Shown: positions 17,793 through 28,814, numbered from the stretch's first letter. The stretch: DNA of 64,000 bases from Pseudomonas viridiflava (GCF_900583165.1 NZ_UTKY01000038.1:1-64000); one strand, 5' to 3'. Made by a program: numbers and translations. The notes: generated from the sequence alone by a model not told the origin.

Positions 17793-18241
17793 TAGTACTG
17801 CGATTGACGCGGCAGGCGCTGAGACAGTTCATCCAGCAGCTTCTGCTCGCGCTTGTCCTCCAGCGCCCGCGCTTCGTCGATGTAGCGCTGCACCAGTTTG
17901 CGCAAGCCTTCAACCCGGGCGAACGCCTGCTGCCAGCTCTCACGCGAGCGATCCAGGTTGGTCTGGTGCCAGGCCAGGCTCTGACGCTGCTGGTCTACGG
18001 CGGTCTCAAGTTGGTTGAGAAAGCCCTGGTAGCCCATCAACCATTGCCCTGACACCCCCTTGGTGCCGCGCTCAATCCACTGCTGTTGGTATTCGGCGCG
18101 AAAACGCTCCAGGTCGCCCAACTTGCTTTCGGCCAGGCGCACCTGACCCTGGAAATACCCCAGGCGTTGCACAGCGGTTTTCTCGGCCTTTTCGGCCATG
18201 TCCACCACCGGGGCCAGGCGTGCGGCGCGGTTGTTGGCCAT
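17792..18241 (-). CDS. fliJ: Flagellar export chaperone FliJ
   Basis: A 149-residue coiled-coil protein that forms the stalk of the FliI ATPase ring. It is almost wholly helical and rich in Gln, Glu and Arg, with the FliJ pattern RLGYFQGQVRLAESKLGDLERFR. It follows fliI by three bases. The TAA stop falls in the flank of the REP palindrome. Confidence 0.94.
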   Translation of the reverse strand: MANNRAARLAPVVDMAEKAEKTAVQRLGYFQGQVRLAESKLGDLERFRAEYQQQWIERGTKGVSGQWLMGYQGFLNQLETAVDQQRQSLAWHQTNLDRSRESWQQAFARVEGLRKLVQRYIDEARALEDKREQKLLDELSQRLPRQSQY

Positions 18242-18244
18242 GGC

Positions 18245-19603
18245 TTAGCCGCCCGGTGCGGGGGCGAAGATCGAGTGCAGGTGGGCTTCGCTTTCACCCA
18301 TGCTGATCTTGTCGTTGAGGCCCTGGCGCAAATAGGTGACCAACTGCGGTTGCAGGGCGATGGCCAAGTCAGTGTCGCGATCACCGCCGGCTACGTAGGC
18401 ACCCACGCTGATCAAATCGCGACTCTGTTGGTAGCGCGACCACAGTTGCTTGAACTGTTGCGCGCGGATCATATGCTCCGGCGTGACCACCGCCGGCATG
18501 ACCCGGCTGATGGACGCTTCGATATCGATAGCCGGGTAGTGCCCTTCTTCGGCCAGGCGCCGCGACAGCACGATGTGACCGTCGAGTACGCCTCGCGCCG
18601 AGTCGGCGATGGGGTCTTGCTGGTCATCGCCTTCGGACAGCACGGTATAGAACGCGGTAATCGAGCCACCACCGGCCTCGGCATTACCGGCGCGCTCTAC
18701 GAGTTTTGGCAGCTTGGCGAACACGGACGGCGGATACCCTTTGGTGGCCGGCGGCTCACCAATGGCCAGGGCAATTTCCCGCTGGGCCTGGGCGAAACGG
18801 GTCAGCGAATCCATCAGCAACAGGACGTTCTTGCCCTTGTCGCGAAAATATTCGGCGATACGCGTGCAGTACATCGCCGCGCGCAAACGCATCAAAGGTG
18901 CATCGTCCGCAGGCGACGCGACCACCACCGAACGCTTGAGGCCTTCTTCACCCAAGCTATGCTCGATGAATTCCTTCACCTCACGGCCCCGCTCGCCGAT
19001 CAGCCCCACCACGATGATGTCGGCCTCGGTGAAGCGGGTCATCATGCCCAGCAGTACGGATTTACCCACGCCGGTACCGGCAAACAGGCCCAGACGCTGG
19101 CCACGGCCCACCGTCAATAATCCGTTGATGCTGCGAATGCCCACGTCCAGCGGCACGCTGATGGGGTTGCGGTTAAGGGGGTTGATGGTGGGGCCGTCCA
19201 TGGGCACCCAGTCTTCGGCTTTCATGCCGCCCTTGCCGTCCAACGCGCGACCGGCGCCGTCCAGCACCCGGCCGAGCATGCTCATGCCCATGGGCAAGCG
19301 GCCGGTGTCGGCCAACGGCACCACGCGGGCGCCGGGGGCGATGCCCGCCAGGCTGCCGACGGGCATCAGGAAGATTTTATTACCGGAGAAGCCCATCACC
19401 TCGGCTTCGACCTGCACCGGGTGGTAGCTGTCATCGTTGATGACCATGCAGCGGCTGCCCATGGCGGCACGCAGGCCTTCGGCTTCAAGGGTCAGGCCGA
19501 CCATGCGCAACAGGCGCCCTTCGAGGATCGGTTGGCCAGGCAACTCGGTGGCCTCGGCGTAGCTGCCCAGGCGCTTGGCGAAGCTGGTGCGATCAAGGCG
19601 CAT
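18245..19603 (-). CDS. fliI: Flagellum-specific ATPase FliI
   Basis: A 452-residue F1-beta-like ATPase that energises export. The P-loop GTGVGK(S) is at about 176-182, Walker B is in [18 protein letters not shown], and the family motif [17 protein letters not shown] is present. The start overlaps the end of fliH by 11 bases. Length is normal. Confidence 0.97.
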   Translation of the reverse strand: MRLDRTSFAKRLGSYAEATELPGQPILEGRLLRMVGLTLEAEGLRAAMGSRCMVINDDSYHPVQVEAEVMGFSGNKIFLMPVGSLAGIAPGARVVPLADTGRLPMGMSMLGRVLDGAGRALDGKGGMKAEDWVPMDGPTINPLNRNPISVPLDVGIRSINGLLTVGRGQRLGLFAGTGVGKSVLLGMMTRFTEADIIVVGLIGERGREVKEFIEHSLGEEGLKRSVVVASPADDAPLMRLRAAMYCTRIAEYFRDKGKNVLLLMDSLTRFAQAQREIALAIGEPPATKGYPPSVFAKLPKLVERAGNAEAGGGSITAFYTVLSEGDDQQDPIADSARGVLDGHIVLSRRLAEEGHYPAIDIEASISRVMPAVVTPEHMIRAQQFKQLWSRYQQSRDLISVGAYVAGGDRDTDLAIALQPQLVTYLRQGLNDKISMGESEAHLHSIFAPAPGG

Positions 19604-20357
19604 CGGGGGCGTCCAGGTCCACGCTCAGGTCAGGTTCGGCCGGGTTCAGCACTTGTTCGTGAACCTGGTCGAGCAGCTTGGCCATGATCTGGCTGATGCG
19701 GGTTTCAACCGTGGCATCGATGCGGCTGTGTTCGGTCTCGACGCGGCAACCACCGGGTTGCAGCGCGGCATCCTCGACGATACGCCAGGTTTCTTCATGG
19801 CGCTCGCGCAGGGCTTTGACCTGTTCAAAATCCTGCGGGTTGATGTACAGCCGCACATTGCCGACGCCCAGGGGCAGCAGCTTGAGGGCTTCGCGCATCA
19901 CGCTTTCGATATGGCTTGAGTCCAGCACCAGCTCACGCTGGATCACCTGGCGGGCAATATGCTCCACCAGGCCGACCATGGCTTTTTCGATCTGCGAATC
20001 CTGCTCGGCGATAGGGTCGAACAGCACGCCCATCAAGCGTTCAAGGCTGGCCAATTGGACCGCCAGCGCCGCTTCGGCTTCCTGGCGCACCTTGAGGGTG
20101 GTGGCGCGAAACCCGTCTTTTTCACCGGCGGCGAAACCTTCGTTGTAGGCTTCCTGGCGGATGCTTTCCAACTCTTCCAGGGTCAGTGGCTGGACTTCAT
20201 CCAGCGGCACTTCCTCGGACTCCACCGGCAATTCGGGCTCGGGTTCGCGCTCAGGCTCCGGCACATGCGGGTCGAAGCTGGGCAGCGACCAGATGTCGAA
20301 GCCGCCGACATCCCGCGCGCGAATCAGATCGCTGGGGGCCTCATCTTTGTTCGACAT
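19593..20357 (-). CDS. fliH: Flagellar export stator protein FliH
   Basis: A 254-residue regulator of FliI. A Pro/Glu-rich N-terminus (about 30-55) precedes a helical region with small-residue repeats ([13 protein letters not shown]) and a C-terminal FliI-binding domain like V/F-ATPase subunits. It lies between fliG and fliI and overlaps fliI. Confidence 0.95.
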   Translation of the reverse strand: MSNKDEAPSDLIRARDVGGFDIWSLPSFDPHVPEPEREPEPELPVESEEVPLDEVQPLTLEELESIRQEAYNEGFAAGEKDGFRATTLKVRQEAEAALAVQLASLERLMGVLFDPIAEQDSQIEKAMVGLVEHIARQVIQRELVLDSSHIESVMREALKLLPLGVGNVRLYINPQDFEQVKALRERHEETWRIVEDAALQPGGCRVETEHSRIDATVETRISQIMAKLLDQVHEQVLNPAEPDLSVDLDAPDAP

Positions 20358-20367
20358 GAGGGGCGCC

Positions 20368-21387
20368 TTAGATCATTTCTTCGCCGCCCTTCCCGCCGAG
20401 AACGATTTCTCCGGCTTCGGCCATACGGCGGGCAATGGTGAGGATTTCTTTCTGCGCGGTTTCCACGTCGCTGACGCGCACCGGGCCCTTGGCTTCGAGG
20501 TCGTCGCGCAACAGCTCGGACGCACGCTTGGACATGTTCTTGAAGATCTTCTCTTTGACGCCCTCGTCGGAGCCCTTGAGTGCCAATACCAGCACGTCGG
20601 AGGACACTTCGCGCAGCAACGCCTGGATGCCACGGTCGTCGACATCGGAGAGGTTGTTGAACACGAACATAAGGTCTTCGATCTGGCCGGACAGGGTGTC
20701 GTCGATCTCGCGGATCGAGTCCATCAACTGACCTTCGACCGAGCTGTCGAGGAAGTTCATGATGTCGGCTGCACGCTTGATACCACCCAGGGTGGTGCGC
20801 GCGGCGTTCGAGTTGCCGGAGAACTGCTTCTCCAGGATCGTGTTGAGTTCTTTCAGCGCCGCCGGCTGCACGGTGTTCAACGACGACACGCGCAGGATGA
20901 TGTCCAAACGCACTTTGTGGTCGAAGTGGCCGAGCACTTCACCGGCCTGGTCGGGGTCGAGGTACGCCACGACAATCGCCTGGATTTGCGGGTGCTCGAA
21001 ACGGATCACGTCGGCAACAGCACGCGGCTCCATCCACTTGAGGCTGTCCAGGCCGCTGGTGTTGCCACCCAGCAGGATGCGGTCGATCAGGCCGTTGGCC
21101 TTGTCTTCGCCCAGGGCCGAGGTGAGCATCTTGCGGATATAGCTGTCGGAGCCGACGCCCAGGCTGGTCTGGTCGCCGACGATCTCGACGAACTCGCTCA
21201 TCACCTGCTCGACTTGCTCGCGGTGCACATTGCGCATTTGCGCCATGGCCACACCGACACGCTGAACCTCTTTGGGGCCCATGTGACGCAGCACTTGGGC
21301 GGCATCGGTTTCACCCAGGGACAGCAGCAAGACTGCGGCTTTATCGACCTTGGTGAGCTTGGCAACAGCGGCTCGATTATCACTCAT
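20368..21387 (-). CDS. fliG: Flagellar motor switch protein FliG
   Basis: A 339-residue rotor protein that links the MS ring to the C ring and contacts the stators. The N-terminal FliF-binding domain starts near KLTKVDKAAVLLLSLGE. The middle EHPQ motif (FEHPQIQAIVVAYL) and the charged C-terminal torque helix (DDRGIQALLREV) are visible. It overlaps the fliF end by eight bases. Confidence 0.97.
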   Translation of the reverse strand: MSDNRAAVAKLTKVDKAAVLLLSLGETDAAQVLRHMGPKEVQRVGVAMAQMRNVHREQVEQVMSEFVEIVGDQTSLGVGSDSYIRKMLTSALGEDKANGLIDRILLGGNTSGLDSLKWMEPRAVADVIRFEHPQIQAIVVAYLDPDQAGEVLGHFDHKVRLDIILRVSSLNTVQPAALKELNTILEKQFSGNSNAARTTLGGIKRAADIMNFLDSSVEGQLMDSIREIDDTLSGQIEDLMFVFNNLSDVDDRGIQALLREVSSDVLVLALKGSDEGVKEKIFKNMSKRASELLRDDLEAKGPVRVSDVETAQKEILTIARRMAEAGEIVLGGKGGEEMI

Positions 21388-23167
21388 CTGCGTTGATCCA
21401 CTCTTTCACGACCTGAGCCACACGGCCCGGGTCTTCTGCCACCAGACTCTTGATTGCGTTCAACTGAGCGTCATAACCTTCGCTCGGGCTTGGCAACAGG
21501 ATGCTTTGCGGGCCACCAAGGCTCACACGGTCGTTGGCCAGTTCGCCATCCAGACCGCCCATGCCACCCAATTCGACGTCGCTGCCACCCAGGGCGGCCA
21601 GTTGTTTCTTGCTGCCATTGCCGGTGATGTTGTTGAGCACTGGACGCAGCACACCAAACACCAGTACCAGGATGAACAACACCCCCAGCACTTGCTTAAC
21701 GATGTCCCAGAACCACGGCTGGGTGTAGAACGCCGCTTCGGCGATGACTTCACCACGCTCGGCGGAGAACGGCATGTTGATCACGCTGACGCTGTCGCCA
21801 CGGCTGGCGTCAAAGCCGACGGCGTCCTGCACCAGACGCGTGAAGCGCGCCAATTCGTCGGCGCTCCACGGGGCGCGGGTCACGGCGCCGTCCGCCGGGT
21901 TGACCTTGACCTGGTCATCCACCACCACCGACACCGACAGGCGATTGACGCGGCCTTGTTGCTGCTTGGTGTGGCTGATGGAACGGTCAAGCTCGAAGTT
22001 CTTGGTGGACTGGTTACGCTTGTCTGCCGGGTACGGGGCGAGCATCGGCTGGCCGGTGGCCGGGTCCATGATCTGCTGACCGTTGGCGTCCAGCAGCGGT
22101 TGGCCCGGCGCGATCGCACCCGCGGCAGCGGCGGCGCCACCACCGGTGGTTTGCGGGGCCGAGGCTGGCGCTGGCGGCTGATTGCTCAGCGCGCCCGGCA
22201 CGCCTTGCGGCGGGCCATTGGCGGCGGTGCGTTGTTCACTGGTGGATTGCTCGCTGCGCAGGGCAGGCTGGTCCGGGTTGAACTGCTCGGAGGTCGACTC
22301 GACCGCGCTGAAATCCACGTCGGCGGACACTTCAGCCTTATAGCGATCGTTGCCCAACACCGGTTGCAAAATGTTGTGCACGCGCTGGGTGAGCATGCTT
22401 TCCATGCGACGGCTGTAGTCGAACTGCTTGCCGGCCTGGGTCAGCGCGGAGTTTTCGGCCATGTCGGACAGCAGGTTACCCTTCTGGTCCACCACGGTAA
22501 TTTGGGACTTGCTCAGTTCAGGAACACTGGTAGCCACCAGGTTGACGATGGCCAGCACTTGGCCAGGCTCCAGGGAGCGGCCAGAAAACAGTTCCACCAG
22601 TACTGAGGCACTCGGCTTGCGCTCGTCGCGCACAAACACCGAGCTCTTCGGGATCGCCAAGTGCACGCGGGCGCCCTTGACGTTATTGAGGCTGGAGATG
22701 GTGCGGGCCAGCTCGCCTTCCAGGCCGCGACGGTAGCGGGTGGCTTCCATGAACTGGCTGGTACCCAGGCCCTGGTCCTTGTCGAGGATTTCAAAACCGA
22801 TGTTGCTGTCGGACGGAGTCACGCCAGCAGCCGCCAACTTCATGCGCGCACGGGCCACGTCGTCGGCCTTGACCAGCAACGCCCCAGAGTTGGGTTCTAC
22901 GGTATAAGCGATGTCGGCGGCGGCGAGGGTTTCCATGATCTGCTTGGAATCCATGCCCGCCAGGCTGCCGTACAGCGGCCGGTAATCAGGCTGCTGCGAC
23001 CACAACACCACGGCAAAACCAATCGCCACGCTGGCAGCCAGGCCGACCATCAGGCCCACCTGACGCAACATGGTCATTTCCGAAAGGTTTTCCAGGAACG
23101 ACAGGCCAAACAGCGGCGGCTTGCCGTCTGCCTTGGCGGGTACGTTGTCGGAGACTGCTTCTGCCAT
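21380..23167 (-). CDS. fliF: Flagellar MS-ring protein FliF
   Basis: A 595-residue inner-membrane ring protein. One membrane helix is at about 37-55 (VGLMVGLAASVAIGFAVVLW) and a second near 477-500. Between them lie periplasmic ring-building motifs and a Pro/Ala/Gln-rich loop. The C-terminal tail (ELGGMGGLDGE to VAQVVKEWINADE) binds FliG. It follows fliE by 16 bases. Confidence 0.97.
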   Translation of the reverse strand: MAEAVSDNVPAKADGKPPLFGLSFLENLSEMTMLRQVGLMVGLAASVAIGFAVVLWSQQPDYRPLYGSLAGMDSKQIMETLAAADIAYTVEPNSGALLVKADDVARARMKLAAAGVTPSDSNIGFEILDKDQGLGTSQFMEATRYRRGLEGELARTISSLNNVKGARVHLAIPKSSVFVRDERKPSASVLVELFSGRSLEPGQVLAIVNLVATSVPELSKSQITVVDQKGNLLSDMAENSALTQAGKQFDYSRRMESMLTQRVHNILQPVLGNDRYKAEVSADVDFSAVESTSEQFNPDQPALRSEQSTSEQRTAANGPPQGVPGALSNQPPAPASAPQTTGGGAAAAAGAIAPGQPLLDANGQQIMDPATGQPMLAPYPADKRNQSTKNFELDRSISHTKQQQGRVNRLSVSVVVDDQVKVNPADGAVTRAPWSADELARFTRLVQDAVGFDASRGDSVSVINMPFSAERGEVIAEAAFYTQPWFWDIVKQVLGVLFILVLVFGVLRPVLNNITGNGSKKQLAALGGSDVELGGMGGLDGELANDRVSLGGPQSILLPSPSEGYDAQLNAIKSLVAEDPGRVAQVVKEWINADE

Positions 23168-23183
23168 TACTTAATTCTCGCCC

Positions 23184-23513
23184 TTAAACCGGCATCTGCA
23201 TGATGTCTTGATAGGCCTGAACCAGTTTGTTACGCACCTGGGTCAGCGCCTGAAAAGACACAGTGGCTTTTTGCGAGGCAACCATCACGTCGGTGAGGTC
23301 TACGCCGCTTTTGCCGATTTCGAACGCGTTGGCCAACTGGCTGGAAGCTTGCTGGGTGTCACTGACTTTGTTGATGGCCGAACCCAGCATGTCGGCAAAA
23401 CTGCTTTGGCCCAATTCCGGCGCTTGCGCGACGGATTTCGGCTGAGACATCGCATCCATTTGCATGGAGCGCATATCCAACATCAACCGATTGAACTCAA
23501 TACCCTGGCTCAT
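23184..23513 (-). CDS. fliE: Flagellar hook-basal body adaptor FliE
   Basis: A 109-residue rod/MS-ring junction protein and the first gene of fliEFGHIJ. The C-terminal segment [20 protein letters not shown] with [18 protein letters not shown] is the FliE signature. The ATG at 23513 follows GGAGAGAGAAGG; the 16-codon upstream extension is not family-like. A strong sigma-54 element lies 62 bases upstream. Confidence 0.95.
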   Translation of the reverse strand: MSQGIEFNRLMLDMRSMQMDAMSQPKSVAQAPELGQSSFADMLGSAINKVSDTQQASSQLANAFEIGKSGVDLTDVMVASQKATVSFQALTQVRNKLVQAYQDIMQMPV

Positions 23514-23575
23514 GACCTTCTCTCTCCGACAACCCGCATTTTTTTTGACGCTACGCCGCAATTACTAAGGGAAGT

Positions 23576-23591
23576 AGCAACAAGGGTGCCA
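23576..23591 (-). promoter_or_regulatory. Sigma-54 promoter of fliEFGHIJ
   Basis: The minus strand reads TGGCACCCTTGTTGCT, an exact match to TGGCAC-N5-TTGCW. It lies in the gap between fleR and fliE. FleSR with RpoN controls fliE in P. aeruginosa, so the neighbouring fleR product is the likely activator. Confidence 0.85.
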
Positions 23592-23645
23592 GCTCTGTAT
23601 CAACACGTAAGAAAAGGCGACAAAGCTTGTCGGTTACGATACCAA

Positions 23646-25022
23646 TCAGGTAGCAAACAGATACGCTTCCACGTCCATGCCGGCGTCGCGCATCTGTGCC
23701 AGCTTGTAGCGCAAGGTGCGCGGGCTGATACCCAAGCGCTCGGCGGCCTCTTTGCGCCGACCGCGCTCAGCGCGCAGGGTGTCGATGATCATCTGGAATT
23801 CGCGGCGGCGCAGGTCGTCGCCCAAGCCTATGGCGGGTTCTACTTCGGCCACCACTGGCGCGGGCGCCAAGGTCGGCAGCGGCGCTGCGCCGCTGCCCAT
23901 GGCCAGGCAGAAATCCTGGGGCTGGATCAGGCCACCCTGCTGCAAAATCAGCGCGCGTTGAATGGCGTTGTCCAATTCCCGCACGTTGCCCGGCCATGGG
24001 TAGGCGATCAGGCAGGCCTGGGCCTCGGCCGACAGGCGTGCCTGGGCGTGCTTCATTTTTTTGACGTGGTTGGTCAGCAGGCGCTCGGCCAGTGGAATGA
24101 TATCTGCCGGGCGCTCCCGCAACGGGCGCCAAGCCAGGGGGAACACCGATAAGCGATAGAACAAATCTTCACGGAAGCGCCCCGCCGCCACTTCGCCCGC
24201 CAGATCTCGGTTGGTGGTGGCAACCACGCGGATATCCAGCTGAATCGGCTTGCGCGCGCCGACGCGCTCAACTTCGCGCTCCTGCAGCACCCGCAGCAAC
24301 TTGGCTTGCAGGCCCAGAGGCATTTCCGAGATTTCGTCGAGCAGGATGGTGCCGCCGTCGGCCTGTTCAAATTTGCCAGCCTGAGCCGCAATGGCACCGG
24401 TGAACGAGCCTTTTTCATGACCGAACAAGGTGGCTTCGAGCATGTTGTCGGGGATCGCCGCACAGTTGATCGCGATAAACGGTTGTTTGGCACGGGTTGA
24501 CTGCTGGTGAATGTAACGCGCCAGCACTTCCTTACCGGTGCCGGACTCACCGGAAATCAACACGGTGGAATCGCTGCGGGCCACGCGGGCAGCCAGGTCC
24601 AGCAATTGCGCACTGGCGGGCTCGAAGGCAATCGGGCCCTCGCTTTCGCTCGCCGGAATCACCCCCAAGGCGTGCCGCGCGACCAATTCGATCAAGGCTT
24701 TGGGTTCAAACGGCTTGACCAGGTAATCGGCGGCACCCTGGCGCATGGCGTCCACGGCTCGCTCGACGGCGCCATGGGCGGTCATCAGTAATACCGGCAA
24801 CTGCGGCTGACGTGCGCGCAGCAGGCCGAGTAACTGATGGCCGTCCATGCCGGGCATGTTGACGTCGCTGACCACCAGGCTGAACGCCTCTTGCTCGACG
24901 GCTTCCAAGGCGTCCTCGGCAGAACCGACCGCCCGGTAATCATGGCCCGCCAACAACAGCGTGTCGGCCAATGCTTCACGCAGGGCGCGGTCGTCTTCTA
25001 CCAATAGAACCTTGATTGCCAT
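23646..25022 (-). CDS. fleR: Sigma-54-dependent response regulator FleR
   Basis: A 458-residue NtrC-type activator of middle flagellar genes. The receiver has phospho-acceptor Asp 53 ([12 protein letters not shown]). The AAA+ domain has Walker A GESGTGKE at 158-165 and a GSFTGA form of the sigma-54 contact loop at 205-210. A Fis-type helix-turn-helix closes the protein ([21 protein letters not shown]). It follows fleS by six bases. Confidence 0.97.
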   Translation of the reverse strand: MAIKVLLVEDDRALREALADTLLLAGHDYRAVGSAEDALEAVEQEAFSLVVSDVNMPGMDGHQLLGLLRARQPQLPVLLMTAHGAVERAVDAMRQGAADYLVKPFEPKALIELVARHALGVIPASESEGPIAFEPASAQLLDLAARVARSDSTVLISGESGTGKEVLARYIHQQSTRAKQPFIAINCAAIPDNMLEATLFGHEKGSFTGAIAAQAGKFEQADGGTILLDEISEMPLGLQAKLLRVLQEREVERVGARKPIQLDIRVVATTNRDLAGEVAAGRFREDLFYRLSVFPLAWRPLRERPADIIPLAERLLTNHVKKMKHAQARLSAEAQACLIAYPWPGNVRELDNAIQRALILQQGGLIQPQDFCLAMGSGAAPLPTLAPAPVVAEVEPAIGLGDDLRRREFQMIIDTLRAERGRRKEAAERLGISPRTLRYKLAQMRDAGMDVEAYLFAT

Positions 25023-25028
25023 GTTCGC

Positions 25029-26240
25029 TTACTCCGTGCTTGCCGCGCTTGAAAACAGCGGCAAGGTCATCAATGCACAGGTGCCACGCCCCAATCGGGA
25101 GTGCAGTTGCAATTCTCCCTGATGGGCACGGGCCACAGCCTTGACCACGGTCAGGCCCAGGCCGGTTCCGTTGGTCTTGGTGGTGAAAAACGGCTCGCCC
25201 AGGCGCTTGAGCACGGCTGGCTCAATACCGCTGCCGCTGTCACTGATGCACAGGCGCAGGGTTTGCCCACGGCTGTACAGGTGCACTTTGAGCCGCGCAC
25301 CGGGGCCGCTAGCCTGGGTGGCGTTTTCGATCAGGTTGAGCAAGGCGCCCACCAAGGTGTCGCGATTGCACAGCAACTCGCCGAGGTGGCTGTCGCACTG
25401 CCAGCGCACCTGGGCTTCTTGAATATGGGTAGCGGCGGCCGATTGCAGGGCCTGCATCAGCGCGGATGGGGTGATGCGGTCGGTGAGCGGCAGTTCGCCA
25501 CGGGCAAACACCAGCATGTCGCGTACTTGGTGCTCCAACTCATGCAGGCGCTCCTTGAGGCGACCGGCAAAACGTTGCGAGGTGGCAGGCGGCAATTGCT
25601 CATCAGTCAAATGACTGGCGTAGATCAACGCGGCCGACAACGGCGTGCGAATTTGATGCGCCAAAGAAGCGACCATGCGCCCCAACGACGACAACCGTTC
25701 GTGTCGCGCCAGTTGGTCTTGCAGGTGACGGGTTTCAGTCAGGTCGTTGAGCAGCACCAGTTGGCCGGGCTCGGCGTCCAGGGAGCGGGTCGCGATGGAC
25801 AGACGGCGCCCGTCCTTGAGCGAGATTTCATGGCCGTCGTCTTCGCGCGGCGCAAAACAGCGGGTGATGACATGGCGCCACAGCTCGCCTTCCAGCGGCA
25901 GGCCGAGCATGTCGCAAGCAGCCGGGTTGGCCTCGCGCACACGGCCTTCTTCATCGATGACAATCACGCCACCCGGCAACAGCGACAGCAGGTTTTGCAG
26001 ACGGTTGGCCAGGCGTTCTTTCTCGGCCAGCTCTTGCATGCGCTGGGCGCTGACCACCGCCAATTCGCCCTTGAGCTCGGACACCCGGGCTTCGAGCAGA
26101 CTGTAAGAGTCATTCAATTGGCTCGACATCTGGTTGAACTGCGAAAACGCCTGTTCAAGACCCTGGCGATTTTGCAGCTCTACAGAAGGCAGAAGCCCTG
26201 GGCTGGCAGGGCTGGAAGAAAGTTTGGCGGCGTGGGGCAT
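25029..26240 (-). CDS. fleS: Flagellar sensor histidine kinase FleS
   Basis: A 403-residue kinase that phosphorylates FleR. No membrane segment is evident, so it is cytosolic. A coiled coil (about 25-85) precedes a PAS domain (about 82-170). The HisKA His is at 195 (SLAHQIRTPL), and the ATPase domain has NLIENATQA and GTGLGLTVVKA. A sigma-54 element lies 53 bases upstream. Confidence 0.96.
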   Translation of the reverse strand: MPHAAKLSSSPASPGLLPSVELQNRQGLEQAFSQFNQMSSQLNDSYSLLEARVSELKGELAVVSAQRMQELAEKERLANRLQNLLSLLPGGVIVIDEEGRVREANPAACDMLGLPLEGELWRHVITRCFAPREDDGHEISLKDGRRLSIATRSLDAEPGQLVLLNDLTETRHLQDQLARHERLSSLGRMVASLAHQIRTPLSAALIYASHLTDEQLPPATSQRFAGRLKERLHELEHQVRDMLVFARGELPLTDRITPSALMQALQSAAATHIQEAQVRWQCDSHLGELLCNRDTLVGALLNLIENATQASGPGARLKVHLYSRGQTLRLCISDSGSGIEPAVLKRLGEPFFTTKTNGTGLGLTVVKAVARAHQGELQLHSRLGRGTCALMTLPLFSSAASTE

Positions 26241-26293
26241 GATGCTCTCTCGCTTGGCTGACCGTCAGTTAAACGGAACGTTGCGAGGGCTGT

Positions 26294-26309
26294 AGCAATA
26301 ATGGTGCCG
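26294..26309 (-). promoter_or_regulatory. Sigma-54 promoter of fleSR
   Basis: The minus strand reads CGGCACCATTATTGCT: GG and GC are ten bases apart and only the first base departs from consensus. It is squeezed between the fleQ terminator and fleS. FleQ/RpoN control of fleSR is established in P. aeruginosa. Confidence 0.78.
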
Positions 26310-26338
26310 AAAAAAAACCGCTGATTAATCAGCGGTTT
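26310..26338 (-). terminator. Rho-independent terminator of fleQ
   Basis: AAACCGCTGATT and its perfect complement form a 24-base palindrome followed on the minus strand by an eight-T run. It lies 12 bases past the fleQ stop and separates fleQ from fleSR. Confidence 0.9.
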
Positions 26339-26350
26339 GAAAAACAGGCG

Positions 26351-27823
26351 TCAATCATCCGCCTGTTCATCACCTTCTTTGCGGCTCATGCCGTACTTGC
26401 GCATCTTCTCCACCAGCGTGGTTCGACGAATACGCAGGCGCTCGGCGGCACGGGCGACGATGCCGTTGGCGTCGTCCAACGCTTGCTGGATCAAGCCTTG
26501 TTCCAGGTTACCGAGGTAGTCCTTCAGGTCCAGGCCTTCGGGCGGCAGCATGGCGGTGGAACCAAAGTCCGGGGTGTGGCCGTTAATGGCCACCCGCTCT
26601 TCCATATCACTGCGCAGGCTGTCGAGCTGCTCGTCTTCGTCGTCGACGTAGCGGAATTTCTTCGGCAACTCGACCACGCCGATCACACCGTAGGGGTGCA
26701 TGATCGCCATGCGCTCTACCAGGTTGGCCAACTCACGCACGTTGCCCGGCCAGCCGTGACGGCATAGGGACATGATCGCGGCGGAGTTGAAACGAATAGA
26801 GCCGCGCTTCTCGTGCTCCATGCGCGAGATCAATTCATTCATCAGCAGCGGGATGTCCTCGACGCGCTCACGCAGCGGGGCCATCTCGATTGGGAATACG
26901 TTGAGGCGGTAGTACAAGTCTTCGCGGAAGCTGCCGACCTCGATCATGCTTTCGAGGTTTTTGTGCGTGGCCGCGATGATGCGCACGTCGACGCTTTGGG
27001 TCTTGTTGCTGCCCACGCGCTCAAAGGTGCGCTCTTGCAGCACACGCAGTAGCTTGACCTGCATCGGCAGCGGCATGTCGCCGATTTCGTCAAGAAACAG
27101 GGTACCGCCGTTGGCCAGCTCGAAACGCCCGGCACGGCTGGTGATCGCCCCAGTAAAGGCGCCCTTTTCGTGGCCGAACAATTCGCTTTCAAGCAGCTCT
27201 GCCGGGATCGCCCCGCAGTTGACCGGCACAAAGGGCCCGTCGCGACGCTTGGAATGGTAATGCAGATTACGCGCGACCACTTCCTTGCCGGTGCCGGACT
27301 CACCAAGGATCAGCACGCTGGCGTCGGTATCGGCGACTTGCTGCATCATCTGGCGCACGTGCTGGATGGCACGGCTGGTGCCGACAAGGCTGCGAAACAG
27401 GTTGGGTTCGCGGTGGCGACCGCGCTCTCGGGCCTGGTCGTACATCTCGCGATAGACCTGGGCACGGTGCAGGGAATCGAGCAATTTGCTGTAGCTGGGT
27501 GGCATTTCCAGGCTGGACAACACACGGCGGCGCTGGTCTTCCGGCAGGTCGACAGCAGAAATATCGCCCATTAGCAAAACCGGAAGGAACTCATCCCAGG
27601 TAGACAGTGTCTTTAACAAGCCCAAAACGGCGCCAGGAGTATTTACCGTCCCGATCAACACGCAAATGACTTCACGGCTCGATGACAATGAGCTGACTGC
27701 CTGCTGCCAGTCATGGCTACCACAGGGTAAATTTTCTTCGCCAAGAAAATTCAAAATCACCGCCAGGTCGCGGCGGCGAACGCTATCGTCATCAATCAGC
27801 AGAATTTTGGTTTCACGCCACAT
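26351..27823 (-). CDS. fleQ: Master flagellar activator and c-di-GMP receptor FleQ
   Basis: A 490-residue enhancer-binding protein at the top of the flagellar cascade, also controlling exopolysaccharide genes. The N-terminal receiver-like domain lacks the usual phospho-Asp ([13 protein letters not shown] at that place). The LFRS motif tied to c-di-GMP binding is at 142-145. Walker A GESGTGKE is at 174-181 and GAFTGA at 221-226. A Fis-type helix-turn-helix closes the protein ([21 protein letters not shown]). It has its own terminator. Confidence 0.97.
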   Translation of the reverse strand: MWRETKILLIDDDSVRRRDLAVILNFLGEENLPCGSHDWQQAVSSLSSSREVICVLIGTVNTPGAVLGLLKTLSTWDEFLPVLLMGDISAVDLPEDQRRRVLSSLEMPPSYSKLLDSLHRAQVYREMYDQARERGRHREPNLFRSLVGTSRAIQHVRQMMQQVADTDASVLILGESGTGKEVVARNLHYHSKRRDGPFVPVNCGAIPAELLESELFGHEKGAFTGAITSRAGRFELANGGTLFLDEIGDMPLPMQVKLLRVLQERTFERVGSNKTQSVDVRIIAATHKNLESMIEVGSFREDLYYRLNVFPIEMAPLRERVEDIPLLMNELISRMEHEKRGSIRFNSAAIMSLCRHGWPGNVRELANLVERMAIMHPYGVIGVVELPKKFRYVDDEDEQLDSLRSDMEERVAINGHTPDFGSTAMLPPEGLDLKDYLGNLEQGLIQQALDDANGIVARAAERLRIRRTTLVEKMRKYGMSRKEGDEQADD

Positions 27824-27991
27824 GCAATAGCAACTTCCCTAGTAAAACTTCCTGCCCCGGAATGAGAGCAATCGAGACGACTGTAAGACTTCTTACCTTA
27901 TAGACGTCTGAAATCTGAAAACAGCACTAGTTAAGTCAAAAATGCTGGCATAGTCAAATATATGACGGCCGGTCGGGTTAACTGCGCTTAT

Positions 27992-28288
27992 TCAGCCGAA
28001 CAGATGGTAGACCTTTGACGCATTTTTCGCGCGATTGATCTGCGACATCTCTTCGAAAATTGCCTGCCTCTCACCCGTCGTCACTTCAAGCAACTGCTGA
28101 TAAACCGCCAGCAGATTCTCAAGCTTCTCGCGCAACGCATCCTCGTCCACCGGCGGCTCATTGAGCACCTGATCGATCACGTCACGACACCCCATGTCGA
28201 GCTGGCCGATGGCATCCCAGTTACGGTCCGCCAGCGCGCCCATCAGCGCTTCACGGGTTTCATCAATGCGTTGCAGTGCTTGGCTCAT
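27992..28288 (-). CDS. fliT: FliT-like flagellar chaperone
   Basis: A 98-residue helical protein just downstream of fliS. The order fliD-fliS-this gene matches fliD-fliS-fleP/fliT in other Pseudomonas. The sequence is acidic and helical, with an end (INRAKNASKVYHLFG) that fits a FliT-type export chaperone for the cap protein FliD. Assignment is mainly by position, since the family is poorly conserved. Confidence 0.7.
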   Translation of the reverse strand: MSQALQRIDETREALMGALADRNWDAIGQLDMGCRDVIDQVLNEPPVDEDALREKLENLLAVYQQLLEVTTGERQAIFEEMSQINRAKNASKVYHLFG

Positions 28289-28314
28289 GACGAGTTCCTC
28301 AAGGCGCTCAGGCC

Positions 28315-28719
28315 TTATTCTGCGGCGGCCTGCGGCACGCCAATAGCATCCCAGCCTTCTTTTACGGTAATCAGCAAACGGGCGACTTCGTCGATCATGT
28401 CGGCATCGTTATGCAGATTGGCTTCCATCAGCCGGTTGGTCATATACGCGTACAGGCTTTCCAATTGCTGGACGTAAGCCGGGTTGTCACTCTTTTGCGC
28501 ATCGAGGCCGTCACGCAGGCCGATCACGATATCGATGGCCTTGCCCAGCATCAGGCCCTTGGCCGCGATGTCGCCGCGGGCCAGCGCGCCTTTGGCTTGG
28601 GCCATACGGTCAAGCCCGCCTTCCATCAGCATCTGCACCAGACGATGAGGGCTGGCTTCAGAGATCTGAGCATGGGAATTAACCTTCTGGTATTGGCGAA
28701 GGGCTCGCATGGGATTCAT
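28315..28719 (-). CDS. fliS: Flagellin export chaperone FliS
   Basis: A 134-residue four-helix chaperone that keeps flagellin unfolded for export. Family marks are ALRQYQKVNSHAQISEASPHRLVQMLMEG and LEALYAYM-like SLYAYMTNRLMEAN. The ATG at 28719 has AGGT ten bases upstream and gives family length; the 22-codon extension is rejected. It follows fliD and its terminator. Confidence 0.95.
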   Translation of the reverse strand: MNPMRALRQYQKVNSHAQISEASPHRLVQMLMEGGLDRMAQAKGALARGDIAAKGLMLGKAIDIVIGLRDGLDAQKSDNPAYVQQLESLYAYMTNRLMEANLHNDADMIDEVARLLITVKEGWDAIGVPQAAAE

Positions 28720-28814
28720 GTTTCTACCTCGTGACGGGCGACAGCGGAAAGTGTTTGAGTAACCAATATGTCGACTGGGTCGCAAAAAGCTTTAGCACCC
28801 AGTCGTCGTGCATT

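Noticed and set aside
26351..27823. Reading FleQ as a normal phosphorylated response regulator
   Set aside because: The receiver-like domain lacks the phospho-acceptor Asp and no dedicated partner kinase is next to it; fleS pairs with fleR.
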